Positions 19,953 to 28,213 of a stretch of DNA of 64,000 bases are shown here, piece after piece (the first letter of the stretch is position 1; the number at the start of each line of letters is the position of its first letter). The DNA comes from Prevotella dentasini JCM 15908 (GTDB taxonomy: Bacteria > Bacteroidota > Bacteroidia > Bacteroidales > Bacteroidaceae), in NCBI RefSeq assembly GCF_000614065.1, contig NZ_BAKG01000005.1, positions 1-64,000 on the forward strand, written 5' to 3'. The notes below the pieces were generated by a model. It had not been told where the DNA came from and did not search any database. It saw nothing but the letters and a program-made list of their open reading frames with translations. The translations under genes and the position numbers were made by a program.

Positions 19953-19983
19953 TTGCAAAGGTTATAAATTTATCGTATATTTG
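19953..19983 (+). promoter_or_regulatory. Bacteroidetes promoter of the ATPase-DUF4276 pair
   Basis: TTG (19953-19955), exactly 20 bases, TATATTTG (19976-19983). The leader is about 55 bases to the start at 20041. The pair therefore has its own promoter behind the etf terminator. Confidence 0.7.
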
Positions 19984-20040
19984 CATGGGAATCTTTTGGA
20001 ACTCTCATGTGTTCCACTATTTCATTATGAGAATATTTCA

Positions 20041-21102
20041 ATGCTGAACAAAGTTATTATAGATGGATACAAATCTATCCGGCATATAGATTTGGAACTA
20101 AAACCGATTAATATTTTGATTGGTTCAAATGGTGTTGGAAAAACTAACTTTATATCATTCTTTAAACTGATAAACATCATATACGAGCAGCGTTTGTATA
20201 ACTATACGATGCAGAACAATGTTGAAAGGCTATTTCATTATGGATTGAAGCAAACCAAAGAGTTAAAAGGGTATTTGGAATTTAGCGACAATGCCTATGA
20301 AGTTATACTACAACCACGGTATAATGGGAGTCTTTTCATCGCAGAAGAAAGCAGCTACTATCGGACAAATCGTTACTATATAAGCAATTTGGACGAAAGC
20401 CAAATAAAGGATTCTACAACTTTCAGGGATAAATGGTTAAGAGAGTATTTGCAGAGCTATAAGATTTATCATTTCCATGACACGAGCAAAAGTGCTCCAC
20501 TGAGAGGCTATGCGAACATCAATGATAATCGTCTATTAAGGACAGATGGAAGTAATCTACCGTCATTTCTTTATATGTTACAGCAAAAATATCCTAAAAC
20601 TTTGAAACGGATAGAGTTGATTATCCGCTCCGTTATGCCCTATTTTGGAAATTTCACCTTAGCCCCATCAGTACTTGATAAAAGTCAAATCAATCTGCAA
20701 TGGAATGATATGGAAAGCAATGGGAAGTATTTTGATGCCAACGACCTTTCAGACGGAAGTATACGATTTATAGCTCTTGCCACCCTATTGTTACAACCAG
20801 TTCTGCCCAAAGTCATCATCGTTGATGAACCTGAATTAGGGTTACACCCTGCTGCCATAGTCAAATTGGCAGGTATGATAAAATCAGTTGCAGCCAGAGG
20901 CTGCCAAGTTATAATTTCCACACAGTCGGTTAATCTTATAAATAATTTTGAGGCTGACAATATTATCACAGTAGACCGCAAAGACAAACAATCGTCGTTT
21001 AATCGTTTAGACAGCGAGAAACTGAAGAGTTGGTTGAATGACTATTCATTAGGAGATTTGTGGGCAAAAAGTGTTATCAACGGACAACCCACATTGCTAT
21101 GA
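20041..21102 (+). CDS. AAA/ABC-type ATPase, OLD/RecF-like, candidate defence component
   Basis: A 353-aa protein. The N-terminus KVIIDGYKSIRHIDLELKP is typical of SMC/RecF-like ATPases. Walker A is IGSNGVGKTNF (near residue 32). A signature-like LSDGSIRFIAL appears near 235. Walker B is KVIIVDEPELGLHPAAI near 257, with the catalytic Glu after Asp. The switch region reads IISTQSVNLIN (Gln in place of the usual His). There is no internal TOPRIM domain, unlike full-length OLD. The next gene overlaps by ATGA and supplies a small TOPRIM-like protein. The DNA is much AT-richer than both flanks, suggesting transfer. The start at 20041 is chosen because ATPase homology begins there. Confidence 0.82.
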   Translation: MLNKVIIDGYKSIRHIDLELKPINILIGSNGVGKTNFISFFKLINIIYEQRLYNYTMQNNVERLFHYGLKQTKELKGYLEFSDNAYEVILQPRYNGSLFIAEESSYYRTNRYYISNLDESQIKDSTTFRDKWLREYLQSYKIYHFHDTSKSAPLRGYANINDNRLLRTDGSNLPSFLYMLQQKYPKTLKRIELIIRSVMPYFGNFTLAPSVLDKSQINLQWNDMESNGKYFDANDLSDGSIRFIALATLLLQPVLPKVIIVDEPELGLHPAAIVKLAGMIKSVAARGCQVIISTQSVNLINNFEADNIITVDRKDKQSSFNRLDSEKLKSWLNDYSLGDLWAKSVINGQPTLL

Positions 21103-21764
21103 AAAGACTGCTATTAATAGTAGAAGGAGAAACAGAGGAAAACTTCGTCAACGATGTGCTCCGTCCCTACTTTTCCACTATGGGAATATACAACTCCGTA
21201 CAATGTTTCAAGACTAAACATTCTAATGGGGGACTCTCCAAATACTCTTATATCAAGAAAGATATTTTGAACACGATATATGAAAAAGATGTCATTGTCT
21301 CCACGATGATAGATTTCTATCGACTGCCATCTGATTTCCCAGGCTTTAACAAACTTCAAGAATCACAGACACACCAAGAACAAGTTTCCATACTTGAAGC
21401 AGAAATCAAGATAGATATTGAAAATATGCAAAAAAGGAAGTTTGACAATTTTATTCCTTACATACAGCTTCATGAATTTGAGGCGTTAGTATTCTCTTCT
21501 GTCAAAGGCTTTGATTCTCTATTTGAAAGAAACGAAATAGATTATCAAGGAATTGTGGAGGTCATTCAGGATTTTCCCAACCCTGAAGACATCAACAATC
21601 ATCCAAATACCGCCCCATCCATGAGACTGAAGAAACTAATTCCCGGATATAATAAAGTTGTTTATGGAATTGAAATCATCAAGGCTGTTGGCATGACAGA
21701 AATTCTAAAGACATGTCCAAGATTCAGTATGTGGATAGAAATCATAAAGGCTGCATTGGCATAA
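21099..21764 (+). CDS. DUF4276 family protein, TOPRIM-like partner of the ATPase
   Basis: A 221-aa protein of DUF4276 type. The N-terminal RLLLIVEGETEENFV resembles the TOPRIM Glu motif, MIDFYRLPSDFPG (near residue 68) the Asp motif, and QLHEFEALVFS (near 125) is a further conserved family motif. These acidic residues are what a metal-dependent nuclease would need; nuclease activity is inferred, not shown. Its ATG overlaps the ATPase stop, so the two are translationally coupled. Known anti-phage pairs (OLD, PARIS, Gabija) combine an ATPase with a TOPRIM-type protein, which makes a defence role plausible. Confidence 0.75.
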   Translation: MKRLLLIVEGETEENFVNDVLRPYFSTMGIYNSVQCFKTKHSNGGLSKYSYIKKDILNTIYEKDVIVSTMIDFYRLPSDFPGFNKLQESQTHQEQVSILEAEIKIDIENMQKRKFDNFIPYIQLHEFEALVFSSVKGFDSLFERNEIDYQGIVEVIQDFPNPEDINNHPNTAPSMRLKKLIPGYNKVVYGIEIIKAVGMTEILKTCPRFSMWIEIIKAALA

Positions 21765-22017
21765 AATACTCATTCATTCCTCCTGTTTTTTTCAAAGAAC
21801 TTCTGTCCATGCTGTTTTGTAACTTGCAGATAATCTTTCTATAGAATAATAGTGCAATAGCAAAATTCTTCCAACCATATATAGACATCAGATGAGGATA
21901 CAGAGAATCTTTAGATTGTGGTGTATGAATGTGCTTCTTTGCCTTAGTTCTCTCAATGGTGCAGGGCAGCAGGATGAAAAAGAAAATTATGATAGGCATA
22001 CAAGGTCTCTCCGTTTG

Positions 22018-22962
22018 TCAGAAAGCCTCGCGGTACTTGTTCTCTTCCTTGTCCTCCAGCATGGAAAGGTAGCTGTTGTATCGGCTTTCGGCTATATAGT
22101 GTTTTTCCAGAGCCTTTAGCACGGCGCATCCCGGTTCGTGCGTATGGGTGCAGTTGGAGAAGCGGCACTGCTCGGAGAATCTGAATATCTCGCGGAAATA
22201 GCTTGTCAGCTCCTCGCGCTCTATGTCGAAAGTTCCGAAACCCTTTATGCCCGGTGTGTCTATGATATATCCTCCCTCGGGCAGCTCAAGCATTTCGCTG
22301 AATGTCGTCGTGTGCATGCCTGTGTTATGAGCATCGGATATGTCGGCAGTGCGGAGGTTCGCGTAGGGTAGGAGAGCATTGATGAGTGTCGATTTCCCTA
22401 CGCCGCTATTGCCGCTCATCAGCGTGGTCTTGCCTTCCATCAGGGGGCGGAGCTGCTCTGTTCCCTTGCCTTCCGGGGCTTGGGGAGTAGCCTGAAGTTC
22501 GACGCACTGGTAGCCGATACTCTCGTAGAGGTTCATTACGGCATGTTGGTAGCGTCGCTCGTCATCGTCAAGAAGGTCGTACTTGTTGAATATGAGCACG
22601 ACGGGTACGCGGTAAGCCTCGGCACCGGCAAGGAAGCGGTCTATGAAGGTGGTGGACGTTTCGGGATAGTTGACCGTAACGATAAGAAAGGCCTGGTCAA
22701 GGTTGGCTGCGATGATGTGGCTCTGCTTAGAGAGGTTGGGCGACTTGCGGATGATGTAGTTTCGCCTGTCTTCTATCTCGGTAATAAAAGCCGTTCCTTC
22801 CTGATTGGGTACGACTACGACATGGTCGCCCACGGCAACCGGATTGGTGGAGCGGATGCCTTTGAGGCGGAAGTTGCCTTTGATTTTGCTGTCGATGGTA
22901 CGTCCGTCTTCCGTTTTGACGGTGTACCAGCTACCCGTATTCTTGATTACTAAGCCACGCAT
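22018..22962 (-). CDS. rsgA: ribosome small-subunit-dependent GTPase A
   Basis: A 314-aa circularly permuted GTPase that assists late 30S maturation. An N-terminal OB-fold (residues 1-70) is followed by the G motifs in permuted order: NKYDLLDD (G4), [12 protein letters not shown] (G1) and DTPGIKGFG (G3). The C-terminal zinc-binding knuckle is [14 protein letters not shown]. The frame is intact and the length normal. It lies downstream of frr on the same strand, separated by about 150 bases of A-rich spacer. Confidence 0.95.
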   Translation of the reverse strand: MRGLVIKNTGSWYTVKTEDGRTIDSKIKGNFRLKGIRSTNPVAVGDHVVVVPNQEGTAFITEIEDRRNYIIRKSPNLSKQSHIIAANLDQAFLIVTVNYPETSTTFIDRFLAGAEAYRVPVVLIFNKYDLLDDDERRYQHAVMNLYESIGYQCVELQATPQAPEGKGTEQLRPLMEGKTTLMSGNSGVGKSTLINALLPYANLRTADISDAHNTGMHTTTFSEMLELPEGGYIIDTPGIKGFGTFDIEREELTSYFREIFRFSEQCRFSNCTHTHEPGCAVLKALEKHYIAESRYNSYLSMLEDKEENKYREAF

Positions 22963-23113
22963 ATTGAAGAAGGGTGAAAGGGGAGGGAAAGGTAGAAGTT
23001 AAAAGACTAAAAAGTAAAAGAGTAAAAAACATTTAAGACTTATTGTGAGCGGATGCGAGAACGTCTGTCTTTTCTCTTGCCTCTCTTTCTTTTTACTCTT
23101 TTACCTTATCATA

Positions 23114-23674
23114 TTATACCGTCATAATCTCCTTCTGCTTCTCATCGAGCAGTGTTTCGATTTTCTTGATATATTTGTCGTGAATCTTTTGAAGCTGCTC
23201 TTCGGCATCCTTCTCGTTGTCTTCCGAAAGTCCGTCCTTGATGGCTTTCTTCAGCTTGTCCTTGATTTCGCTACGCGCATTGCGTATCTCCACCTTCGTG
23301 CGTTCGCCAATCTTGTTGCACTGCTTTACAAGGTCTTTGCGGCGTTCTTCCGTAGGCTGCGGCAGGTTGAGGCGAACCACCTCGCCGTTGTTCTCGGGCG
23401 TGATGCCGACATCGGAGTCCATGATGGCCTTTTCAATGTCGCGGATGGCTTTCTTGTCCCATGGGCGGATGGCGATGGTGCGTGGGTCGGGAATCGTAAC
23501 GGATGCTACCTGATTCAGCGGAACCATGGAGCCGTAGGAATTGACACGTACGCCATCAAGTATAGCAGCATTCGCGCGTCCTGCACGAATACGCTGAAGC
23601 TGTTCGTCAAGGTACATGGCTGCCATTTCCATGCGCTCTTCAGCTTCGCTAAGTGTTGCTTTAACGTCTAACAT
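23114..23674 (-). CDS. frr: ribosome recycling factor
   Basis: 186 aa. With EF-G it splits post-termination ribosomes. Family features are RIRAGRANAAILDGVRVNSYG, IRPWDKKAIRDIEKAI and NLPQPTEERRKDLVKQ, plus the long three-helix bundle ending DEKQKEIMTV. The start MLDVKATLSEAEERM at 23674 matches homologues; an upstream in-frame ATG at 23731 would add 19 unrelated residues. A TATTTTTG-like -7 box lies shortly upstream on the minus strand. Confidence 0.95.
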   Translation of the reverse strand: MLDVKATLSEAEERMEMAAMYLDEQLQRIRAGRANAAILDGVRVNSYGSMVPLNQVASVTIPDPRTIAIRPWDKKAIRDIEKAIMDSDVGITPENNGEVVRLNLPQPTEERRKDLVKQCNKIGERTKVEIRNARSEIKDKLKKAIKDGLSEDNEKDAEEQLQKIHDKYIKKIETLLDEKQKEIMTV

Positions 23675-23866
23675 ATTTCGTAATATTAAATCTTTATGTT
23701 TACAAAAATAGGAAGAATTTTGCAACCACACAACATTTGCATTGCTTTTTTCACTATCTTTCTTCTAAACACTCAATAATCCAATTTAAATATGTATATT
23801 TGAAATGGTACTAAAGCTGGACAATTCTTATCGGATGTTTTATTTCATGGTGCAGAGACAAGATAA

Positions 23867-23910
23867 ACAGCAAGGAGCAACTTTCAAGTTGCTCCTTGCT
23901 GTTTTGTATT
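23867..23910. terminator. strong hairpin, probable bidirectional terminator
   Basis: A 16-base perfect stem (ACAGCAAGGAGCAACT with its complement, four-base loop) sits just past the msrC stop. The T-rich tail is better on the plus strand, so efficiency for msrC (minus strand) is less certain. Confidence 0.65.
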
Positions 23911-23916
23911 TTTGAC

Positions 23917-24396
23917 TTATGATAAAAGGTCTTCTATTTCTTCCATTAACAGGGCGACAATCTGCTCCAACCCCTCCTTGTCGTCTGTATCGAAGTCATT
24001 GAGACAGGTGCTGTCAATATCAAGAACACCATGGAACCGATGGGAGCTGTCGTACATAGGTACAACGATTTCGCTGCGTGAAAGACTGCTACAGGCTATG
24101 TGCCCGGAAAAATTCTCTACATCAGGAACAATAATTGTGCGCTTTTCTTCCCATGCTTTTCCACATACTCCTTTGCCATAAGGGATACTATAGCAAGCTA
24201 CCGAACCTTGGAAAGGCCCTAACCGGAGGGTGTTGCTTTTTTCGGCGAGGTAGAATCCCACCCAAAAGAAACGGTCTGGGAAGGCATCGTGCAATGCTGC
24301 CGACACGTTTGCCAACACGCCAATGGTGTTGGTTTCGTCCTTGATAAGTTCCGCTATCTGCGGAATCAATTGCTTGTATTGTTCTTTTCTGGTCAT
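23917..24396 (-). CDS. msrC: free methionine-(R)-sulfoxide reductase (GAF domain)
   Basis: A 159-aa single GAF domain that repairs free Met-R-sulfoxide in the cytoplasm. The conserved cysteines are in GVCGKAWEEKRT and HIACSSLSRSE, with the substrate-binding LDIDSTCLNDFD near the end. Its start overlaps the rsmA stop by four bases, so the two are co-translated. Confidence 0.9.
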   Translation of the reverse strand: MTRKEQYKQLIPQIAELIKDETNTIGVLANVSAALHDAFPDRFFWVGFYLAEKSNTLRLGPFQGSVACYSIPYGKGVCGKAWEEKRTIIVPDVENFSGHIACSSLSRSEIVVPMYDSSHRFHGVLDIDSTCLNDFDTDDKEGLEQIVALLMEEIEDLLS

Positions 24397-25211
24397 CTCT
24401 CTATATTTTTTTTCTCAAAGAATGCAAATTGTTCGGCAACCATATTGGTCAATTCTACAAACTGCGGGATGGAAAGCTGTTCGGGTCGCTTGGTCATTAT
24501 ATCCTGTTCGTAGAATACGTTGGAAGGCTTTGTTCCTGAAAAAATCTGCCGCAGGCTGACACGCAGCATCTTCCGCCGTTGATTGAAGACGGTCTTTACC
24601 ACTCGCTTGAAAAGTTGTTCGTCGCACCCGAGGTCGGTAACATTGTTGCGCATCATCCGGATAACCGCACTTTTTACCTTGGGAGGTGGATTGAATACAT
24701 CCTCATCGACGGTGAAGAGATATTCTACATCGTACCAAGCCTGTATCAGTACCGAAAGAATACCATAGGCCTTGTTGCCGGGTTGTGATGCTATCCGGAG
24801 AGCCACCTCTCTTTGTATCATTCCCGTACAGCAGGGTATCAATTCCTTGTTGTCGAGCATCTTGAAGAAAATCTGCGACGAAATGTCGTAGGGGTAATTG
24901 CCCGTCAATACAAACTGTTTGCTGTCGAAGACGGTTGCCAAGTCCATACGCAGGAAATCCTCTCCCAATATGTTCTCATGAAGGCGGGGAAAGCGTTCGT
25001 ATAGGTAAGCTACGCTCTCGGAGTCTATCTCTACAGCTTTCACCTCGCGTGGCTTTTCTACAAGATATTGTGTCAGTACTCCCATCCCCGGTCCTATTTC
25101 CAAAACAGGTATGTCGGGGTGCGCATCCACCGTGTCGGCAATGCGCCGGGCAATGCTCAGGTCGGTAAGAAAATGCTGACCGAGGTTCTTCTTGGGCTTT
25201 ACTGATTTCAT
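24393..25211 (-). CDS. rsmA: 16S rRNA (adenine(1518)-N(6)/adenine(1519)-N(6))-dimethyltransferase
   Basis: 272 aa. Dimethylates the two adjacent adenines in helix 45 of 16S rRNA. The N-terminus KPKKNLGQHFLTDLSIARRI is followed by the SAM motif VLEIGPGMGVLTQYLV, the acidic VEIDSE and the catalytic LTGNYPYDISSQIFF (NxPY). Length is typical. A -7 box (25239-25232) precedes it by 20 bases. It is divergent from the flippase-like gene with overlapping promoters. Confidence 0.95.
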   Translation of the reverse strand: MKSVKPKKNLGQHFLTDLSIARRIADTVDAHPDIPVLEIGPGMGVLTQYLVEKPREVKAVEIDSESVAYLYERFPRLHENILGEDFLRMDLATVFDSKQFVLTGNYPYDISSQIFFKMLDNKELIPCCTGMIQREVALRIASQPGNKAYGILSVLIQAWYDVEYLFTVDEDVFNPPPKVKSAVIRMMRNNVTDLGCDEQLFKRVVKTVFNQRRKMLRVSLRQIFSGTKPSNVFYEQDIMTKRPEQLSIPQFVELTNMVAEQFAFFEKKNIER

Positions 25212-25231
25212 AAATTTTATTTATTTGGCTA

Positions 25232-25239
25232 CAAAGATA
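25232..25239 (-). promoter_or_regulatory. -7 box (TATCTTTG) of rsmA-msrC
   Basis: Minus-strand TATCTTTG 20 bases before the rsmA ATG. The nearest TTG upstream is 23 bases away, slightly longer than ideal. It sits next to the divergent promoter at 25248-25279, so the two polymerase sites overlap. Confidence 0.5.
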
Positions 25240-25247
25240 ACATTTTA

Positions 25248-25279
25248 TTTTGTATTTATGTGCAATTTAAGTATCTTTG
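25248..25279 (+). promoter_or_regulatory. Bacteroidetes promoter giving a near-leaderless mRNA
   Basis: TTTTG (25248-25252), 19 bases, TATCTTTG (25272-25279), then nine bases to the ATG at 25289. The expected transcript starts only a few bases before the codon. Confidence 0.7.
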
Positions 25280-25288
25280 CTTGCAAAA

Positions 25289-26350
25289 ATGAGAACGAAG
25301 AAACTACTCAATAATGTCCTGAAGATAGTGCTGCCCCTTACTCTTGGCGGCGGTATTCTCTATTGGATGTATCGTGGTTTCGACTTTACGAGGATAAGGG
25401 AAGTACTTCTTTATCAAATGAATTGGACGTGGATGCTGCTCTCCCTTCCTTTCGGGATATTGGCACAGGCTTTCCGTGGATGGCGATGGAAACAGACGCT
25501 TGAACCACTTGGCGAAAAACCGCGCGCATTTGTCTGCGTCAACTCTATCTATCTGTCGTATGCTGTCAGTCTCATTATCCCCCGGGCAGGTGAGTTTGCG
25601 CGTTGTGGGGTACTCAACCGTTATGAGAAGGTGTCGTTCCCCAAGGCACTTGGCACCGTAGTAACCGAGCGAGCTGTTGATACAATCATTGTATTGTTGA
25701 TTACAGCGGTTGCCTTTTTGGCCCAGCTGCGTGTCTTCGTCAACTTCTTCAGCCGGACAGGAACCCGAATAGATGATATTCTTGGGCGGTTCACGGCAAC
25801 GGGGTGGTTGGTTACGGTCGTCTGTGGCATAGCTTCGGTAGTATTGTTCTATTTTGTACTGCGCCGACTGTCTATATATAATAAGGTAAAGGAAACGCTG
25901 ACGGGCATTTGGCAAGGCGTCCTCTCTCTCCGTGGACTTCGGAACGTGCCTTTGTTCCTGTTCTACAGCGTGGCGATATGGGCGAGCTACTTTCTGCATT
26001 TTTTCCTGACATTCTATTGTTTTGATGCTACTGCCCAGTTGGGGATGACTTGTGCGCTTGTCAGCTTTGTTGTCGGGTCAATTGCGGTTATCGTGCCTAC
26101 TCCCAATGGGGCAGGTCCTTGGCATTTTGCTGTCAAGACGATGCTCATTCTTTATGGCGTTGCCGACGTGCAGGCACTCTACTTTGTGCTCATCGTCCAC
26201 ACTATACAGACCCTGTTGGTAGTCCTGTTGGGAGTTTATGCATGGATGTCGCTTGGATTTACCAAGACAAGAGTCTTGTTGGGAAATCCCGATGCCGGAC
26301 AGACTGATACTCGAAATATTTATCAACAAATACTTTTTAATAACCCTTAA
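25289..26350 (+). CDS. lysylphosphatidylglycerol synthase-type transmembrane protein (flippase-like)
   Basis: A 353-aa polytopic membrane protein with about eight hydrophobic helices, of the UPF0104/LPG-synthase membrane domain family. Conserved features are RGWRWKQTLEPLG, YAVSLIIPRAGEFARCGVL (the PRAGE signature) and VPTPNGAGPWHFAVKTML. The family includes lipid or polyprenyl-linked sugar flippases, but no catalytic aminoacyl-transferase domain is present. The substrate is unknown. The start at 25289 is preferred to a TTG at 25277, which lies inside the -7 box. pepD follows after 12 bases. Confidence 0.82.
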   Translation: MRTKKLLNNVLKIVLPLTLGGGILYWMYRGFDFTRIREVLLYQMNWTWMLLSLPFGILAQAFRGWRWKQTLEPLGEKPRAFVCVNSIYLSYAVSLIIPRAGEFARCGVLNRYEKVSFPKALGTVVTERAVDTIIVLLITAVAFLAQLRVFVNFFSRTGTRIDDILGRFTATGWLVTVVCGIASVVLFYFVLRRLSIYNKVKETLTGIWQGVLSLRGLRNVPLFLFYSVAIWASYFLHFFLTFYCFDATAQLGMTCALVSFVVGSIAVIVPTPNGAGPWHFAVKTMLILYGVADVQALYFVLIVHTIQTLLVVLLGVYAWMSLGFTKTRVLLGNPDAGQTDTRNIYQQILFNNP

Positions 26351-26362
26351 ATTCACAAAATT

Positions 26363-27817
26363 ATGAGCGAAATCAGCAAATTGAAACCAGAAGAGCTCTG
26401 GCGTAATTTTGATGCACTGACGCAAGTTCCTCGGCCGTCTGGTCATTTGGAGAAAGTTCAGAACTATCTCCTTGACTTTGCCAAGAAGGCAGGTGTTGAG
26501 GCTATCATCGATGTGGCAGGCAACATTGTCATGCGCAAGCCGGCGACTCCGGGCTATGAGAATCGCAAGACTGTAACAATGCAGGCTCACATGGACATGG
26601 TTCCACAGAAGAGTCCTGACAGCAAGCACAACTTTGAGACCGACCCCATCGAAACCCACATCACGGACGGATGGGTGTACGGAAACAATACCACTCTTGG
26701 TGCTGACGACGGCGTCGGTGTGGCTGCCATTTTGGCTGTCATGGAAAGCAAGACCCTCAAACATGGTCCTATAGAGGGACTGATTACCGCCGATGAAGAG
26801 ACGGGTATGTTTGGAGCCAACGACCTTCCTACAGGCGAATTGCAGGGCGATATTCTTATGAATCTTGACTCTGAAACATGGGGCAAGTTTGTCATTGGTT
26901 CTGCGGGAGGTATAGACATCACCTCTACGCTTGAATACAAAGAGGTGGAAAACAATCAGGAAGCTGCCGTTAAGGTAACGCTGAAGGGTCTGCGCGGTGG
27001 ACACTCTGGTTTGGAAATCAGCGAGGGCAGAGCCAATGCCAACAAGGAAATGGTTCGTCTCGTCAGCAAGGCAATCAAGCAGCTTGACGCCCGTCTGGCT
27101 TGCTGGCTCGGTGGCAACATGCGTAATGCCATCCCGTTCAAGGCTGAGGCTGTTTTGGCTTTGCCAAAGGCAAAAGTTGAGGCTCTGAAAGAGCTTGTAG
27201 CAAAGCAGAAGGCCGCCATCGAAGACGAATACAAGACGATAGAGAAGAACATAGAGTTCTTTACCGAAGAGGTAGAGAAACCTGCAACCCTTGTTCCTGT
27301 AGACGTACAGGAGAAGCTGATAAACGCTATTTATGCCTGCCACAATGGTGTTTTGCGTATGATTCCCGTCTATCCGAATGTGGTTGAGACTTCTTCTAAC
27401 TTGGCCATCATCGACATTACGCCCAACAAGGCTGCTGTCAAGATTCTGGCACGTTCTGCCCGCGAAGACATGAAAGAGTATATCTGTGGTCAGATTGAAA
27501 GCTGCTTCAATATGGCAGGCATGAAGACCGTGTTCAGCGGCAGCTACGGCGGATGGGATCCTAATCCCGATAGCGAAGTGCTGAACCTCCTGAAGCGAAT
27601 CTACAAGGAGCAGCAGGGAGAGGAAGGCATTGTTCAGGTAGACCATGCGGGACTTGAATGTTCCATTATCCTTGGCAAGTATCCGAATATGGACGTTGTC
27701 AGCTTCGGTCCAACTATCCGCAGTCCGCACACCACGACAGAGCGTTTCGAAATAGCTTCGGCAGAGCCTTTCTGGAATCTTCTCGTCCGGGCTTTGGAGG
27801 AAGTTCCAGTAAAGTGA
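26363..27817 (+). CDS. pepD: aminoacyl-histidine dipeptidase (M20 family)
   Basis: A 484-aa zinc dipeptidase. Metal ligands are in MQAHMDMVPQK (His), NNTTLGADDGVGVA (Asp) and GLITADEETGMFGA (Glu). The dimerisation lid includes LKGLRGGHSGLEI, and the C-terminal TIRSPHTTTERFEI supplies the last His. There is no signal peptide, so it is cytoplasmic. It is co-transcribed with the flippase-like gene and ends at the terminator at 27897. Confidence 0.94.
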   Translation: MSEISKLKPEELWRNFDALTQVPRPSGHLEKVQNYLLDFAKKAGVEAIIDVAGNIVMRKPATPGYENRKTVTMQAHMDMVPQKSPDSKHNFETDPIETHITDGWVYGNNTTLGADDGVGVAAILAVMESKTLKHGPIEGLITADEETGMFGANDLPTGELQGDILMNLDSETWGKFVIGSAGGIDITSTLEYKEVENNQEAAVKVTLKGLRGGHSGLEISEGRANANKEMVRLVSKAIKQLDARLACWLGGNMRNAIPFKAEAVLALPKAKVEALKELVAKQKAAIEDEYKTIEKNIEFFTEEVEKPATLVPVDVQEKLINAIYACHNGVLRMIPVYPNVVETSSNLAIIDITPNKAAVKILARSAREDMKEYICGQIESCFNMAGMKTVFSGSYGGWDPNPDSEVLNLLKRIYKEQQGEEGIVQVDHAGLECSIILGKYPNMDVVSFGPTIRSPHTTTERFEIASAEPFWNLLVRALEEVPVK

Positions 27818-27896
27818 TCCAGTTGTCTACATTATTAAAGAAAACAAAAATAAAGGTATAAACAGAATATAGTTTAATTCATTCGGCACACTTACG

Positions 27897-27946
27897 GCAG
27901 AGCCATACAATGCGAGCTTTTTCTCCATTGTCGGCTCTGCTTTTTT
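27897..27946 (+). terminator. terminator after pepD
   Basis: Outer stem GCAGAGCC/GGCTCTGC and inner stem ACAATG/CATTGT, followed by six Ts. Confidence 0.7.
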
Positions 27947-28056
27947 ATGTGCTTCTACAGAGACAGGCGACATGCCGGGCTGCGGCTTCCGTCCCTTTCC
28001 TGTTGCCGGTCTACGCTTTTTCGTGGCGTCGGAACAGGCAAAAACTTATCCTTTTG

Positions 28057-28088
28057 TTTGCCATAACCGATTTTTTTGCCTACTTTTG
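28057..28088 (+). promoter_or_regulatory. Bacteroidetes promoter of corA
   Basis: TTTG (28057-28060), exactly 20 bases, TACTTTTG (28081-28088). It leaves a leader of about 120 bases before corA, unusually long here. Confidence 0.75.
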
Positions 28089-28116
28089 CACAGCAAAACC
28101 AATATGTAATAAATAA

Positions 28117-28158
28117 ATGGACGATTATCACGCGGAAAAATTCAATCAGCAGGCGTGA
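28117..28158 (+). CDS. putative 13-codon leader peptide upstream of corA
   Basis: ATG at 28117 opens MDDYHAEKFNQQA and stops at TGA 28156-28158. It lies between the corA promoter and two alternative hairpins. Translation is not proven; the position is what makes it interesting. It does not extend corA in frame. Confidence 0.35.
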   Translation: MDDYHAEKFNQQA

Positions 28159-28161
28159 GGA

Positions 28162-28213
28162 TAGCAACAAGTTTGCTAATCCCCACTCTCTTTCTAACTT
28201 GGAGATTAGCAAA
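28162..28213 (+). promoter_or_regulatory. alternative hairpins over the corA start codon
   Basis: TTTGCTAATC (28172-28181) is perfectly complementary to GATTAGCAAA (28204-28213), whose last base is the A of the corA ATG. The same TTGCTA (28173-28178) can instead pair with TAGCAA (28162-28167) around a five-base loop. The two pairings exclude each other, as in translational switches. Regulation is inferred. Confidence 0.55.

Noticed and set aside
21742..21999. 85-codon minus-strand frame after the DUF4276 gene
   Set aside because: Overlaps the DUF4276 end in AT-rich DNA; no motif. Possibly residue of the island but unsupported.
25277..25288. Alternative TTG start for the flippase-like gene
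   Set aside because: It lies within the -7 promoter element, so it would not be transcribed.
26078..27730. 550-codon frame antisense to pepD
   Set aside because: Shadow frame; pepD is unambiguous.
28117..28212. Known Mg2+ riboswitch (M-box) ahead of corA
   Set aside because: The leader is too short and lacks the M-box arrangement; only simple alternative hairpins are visible.
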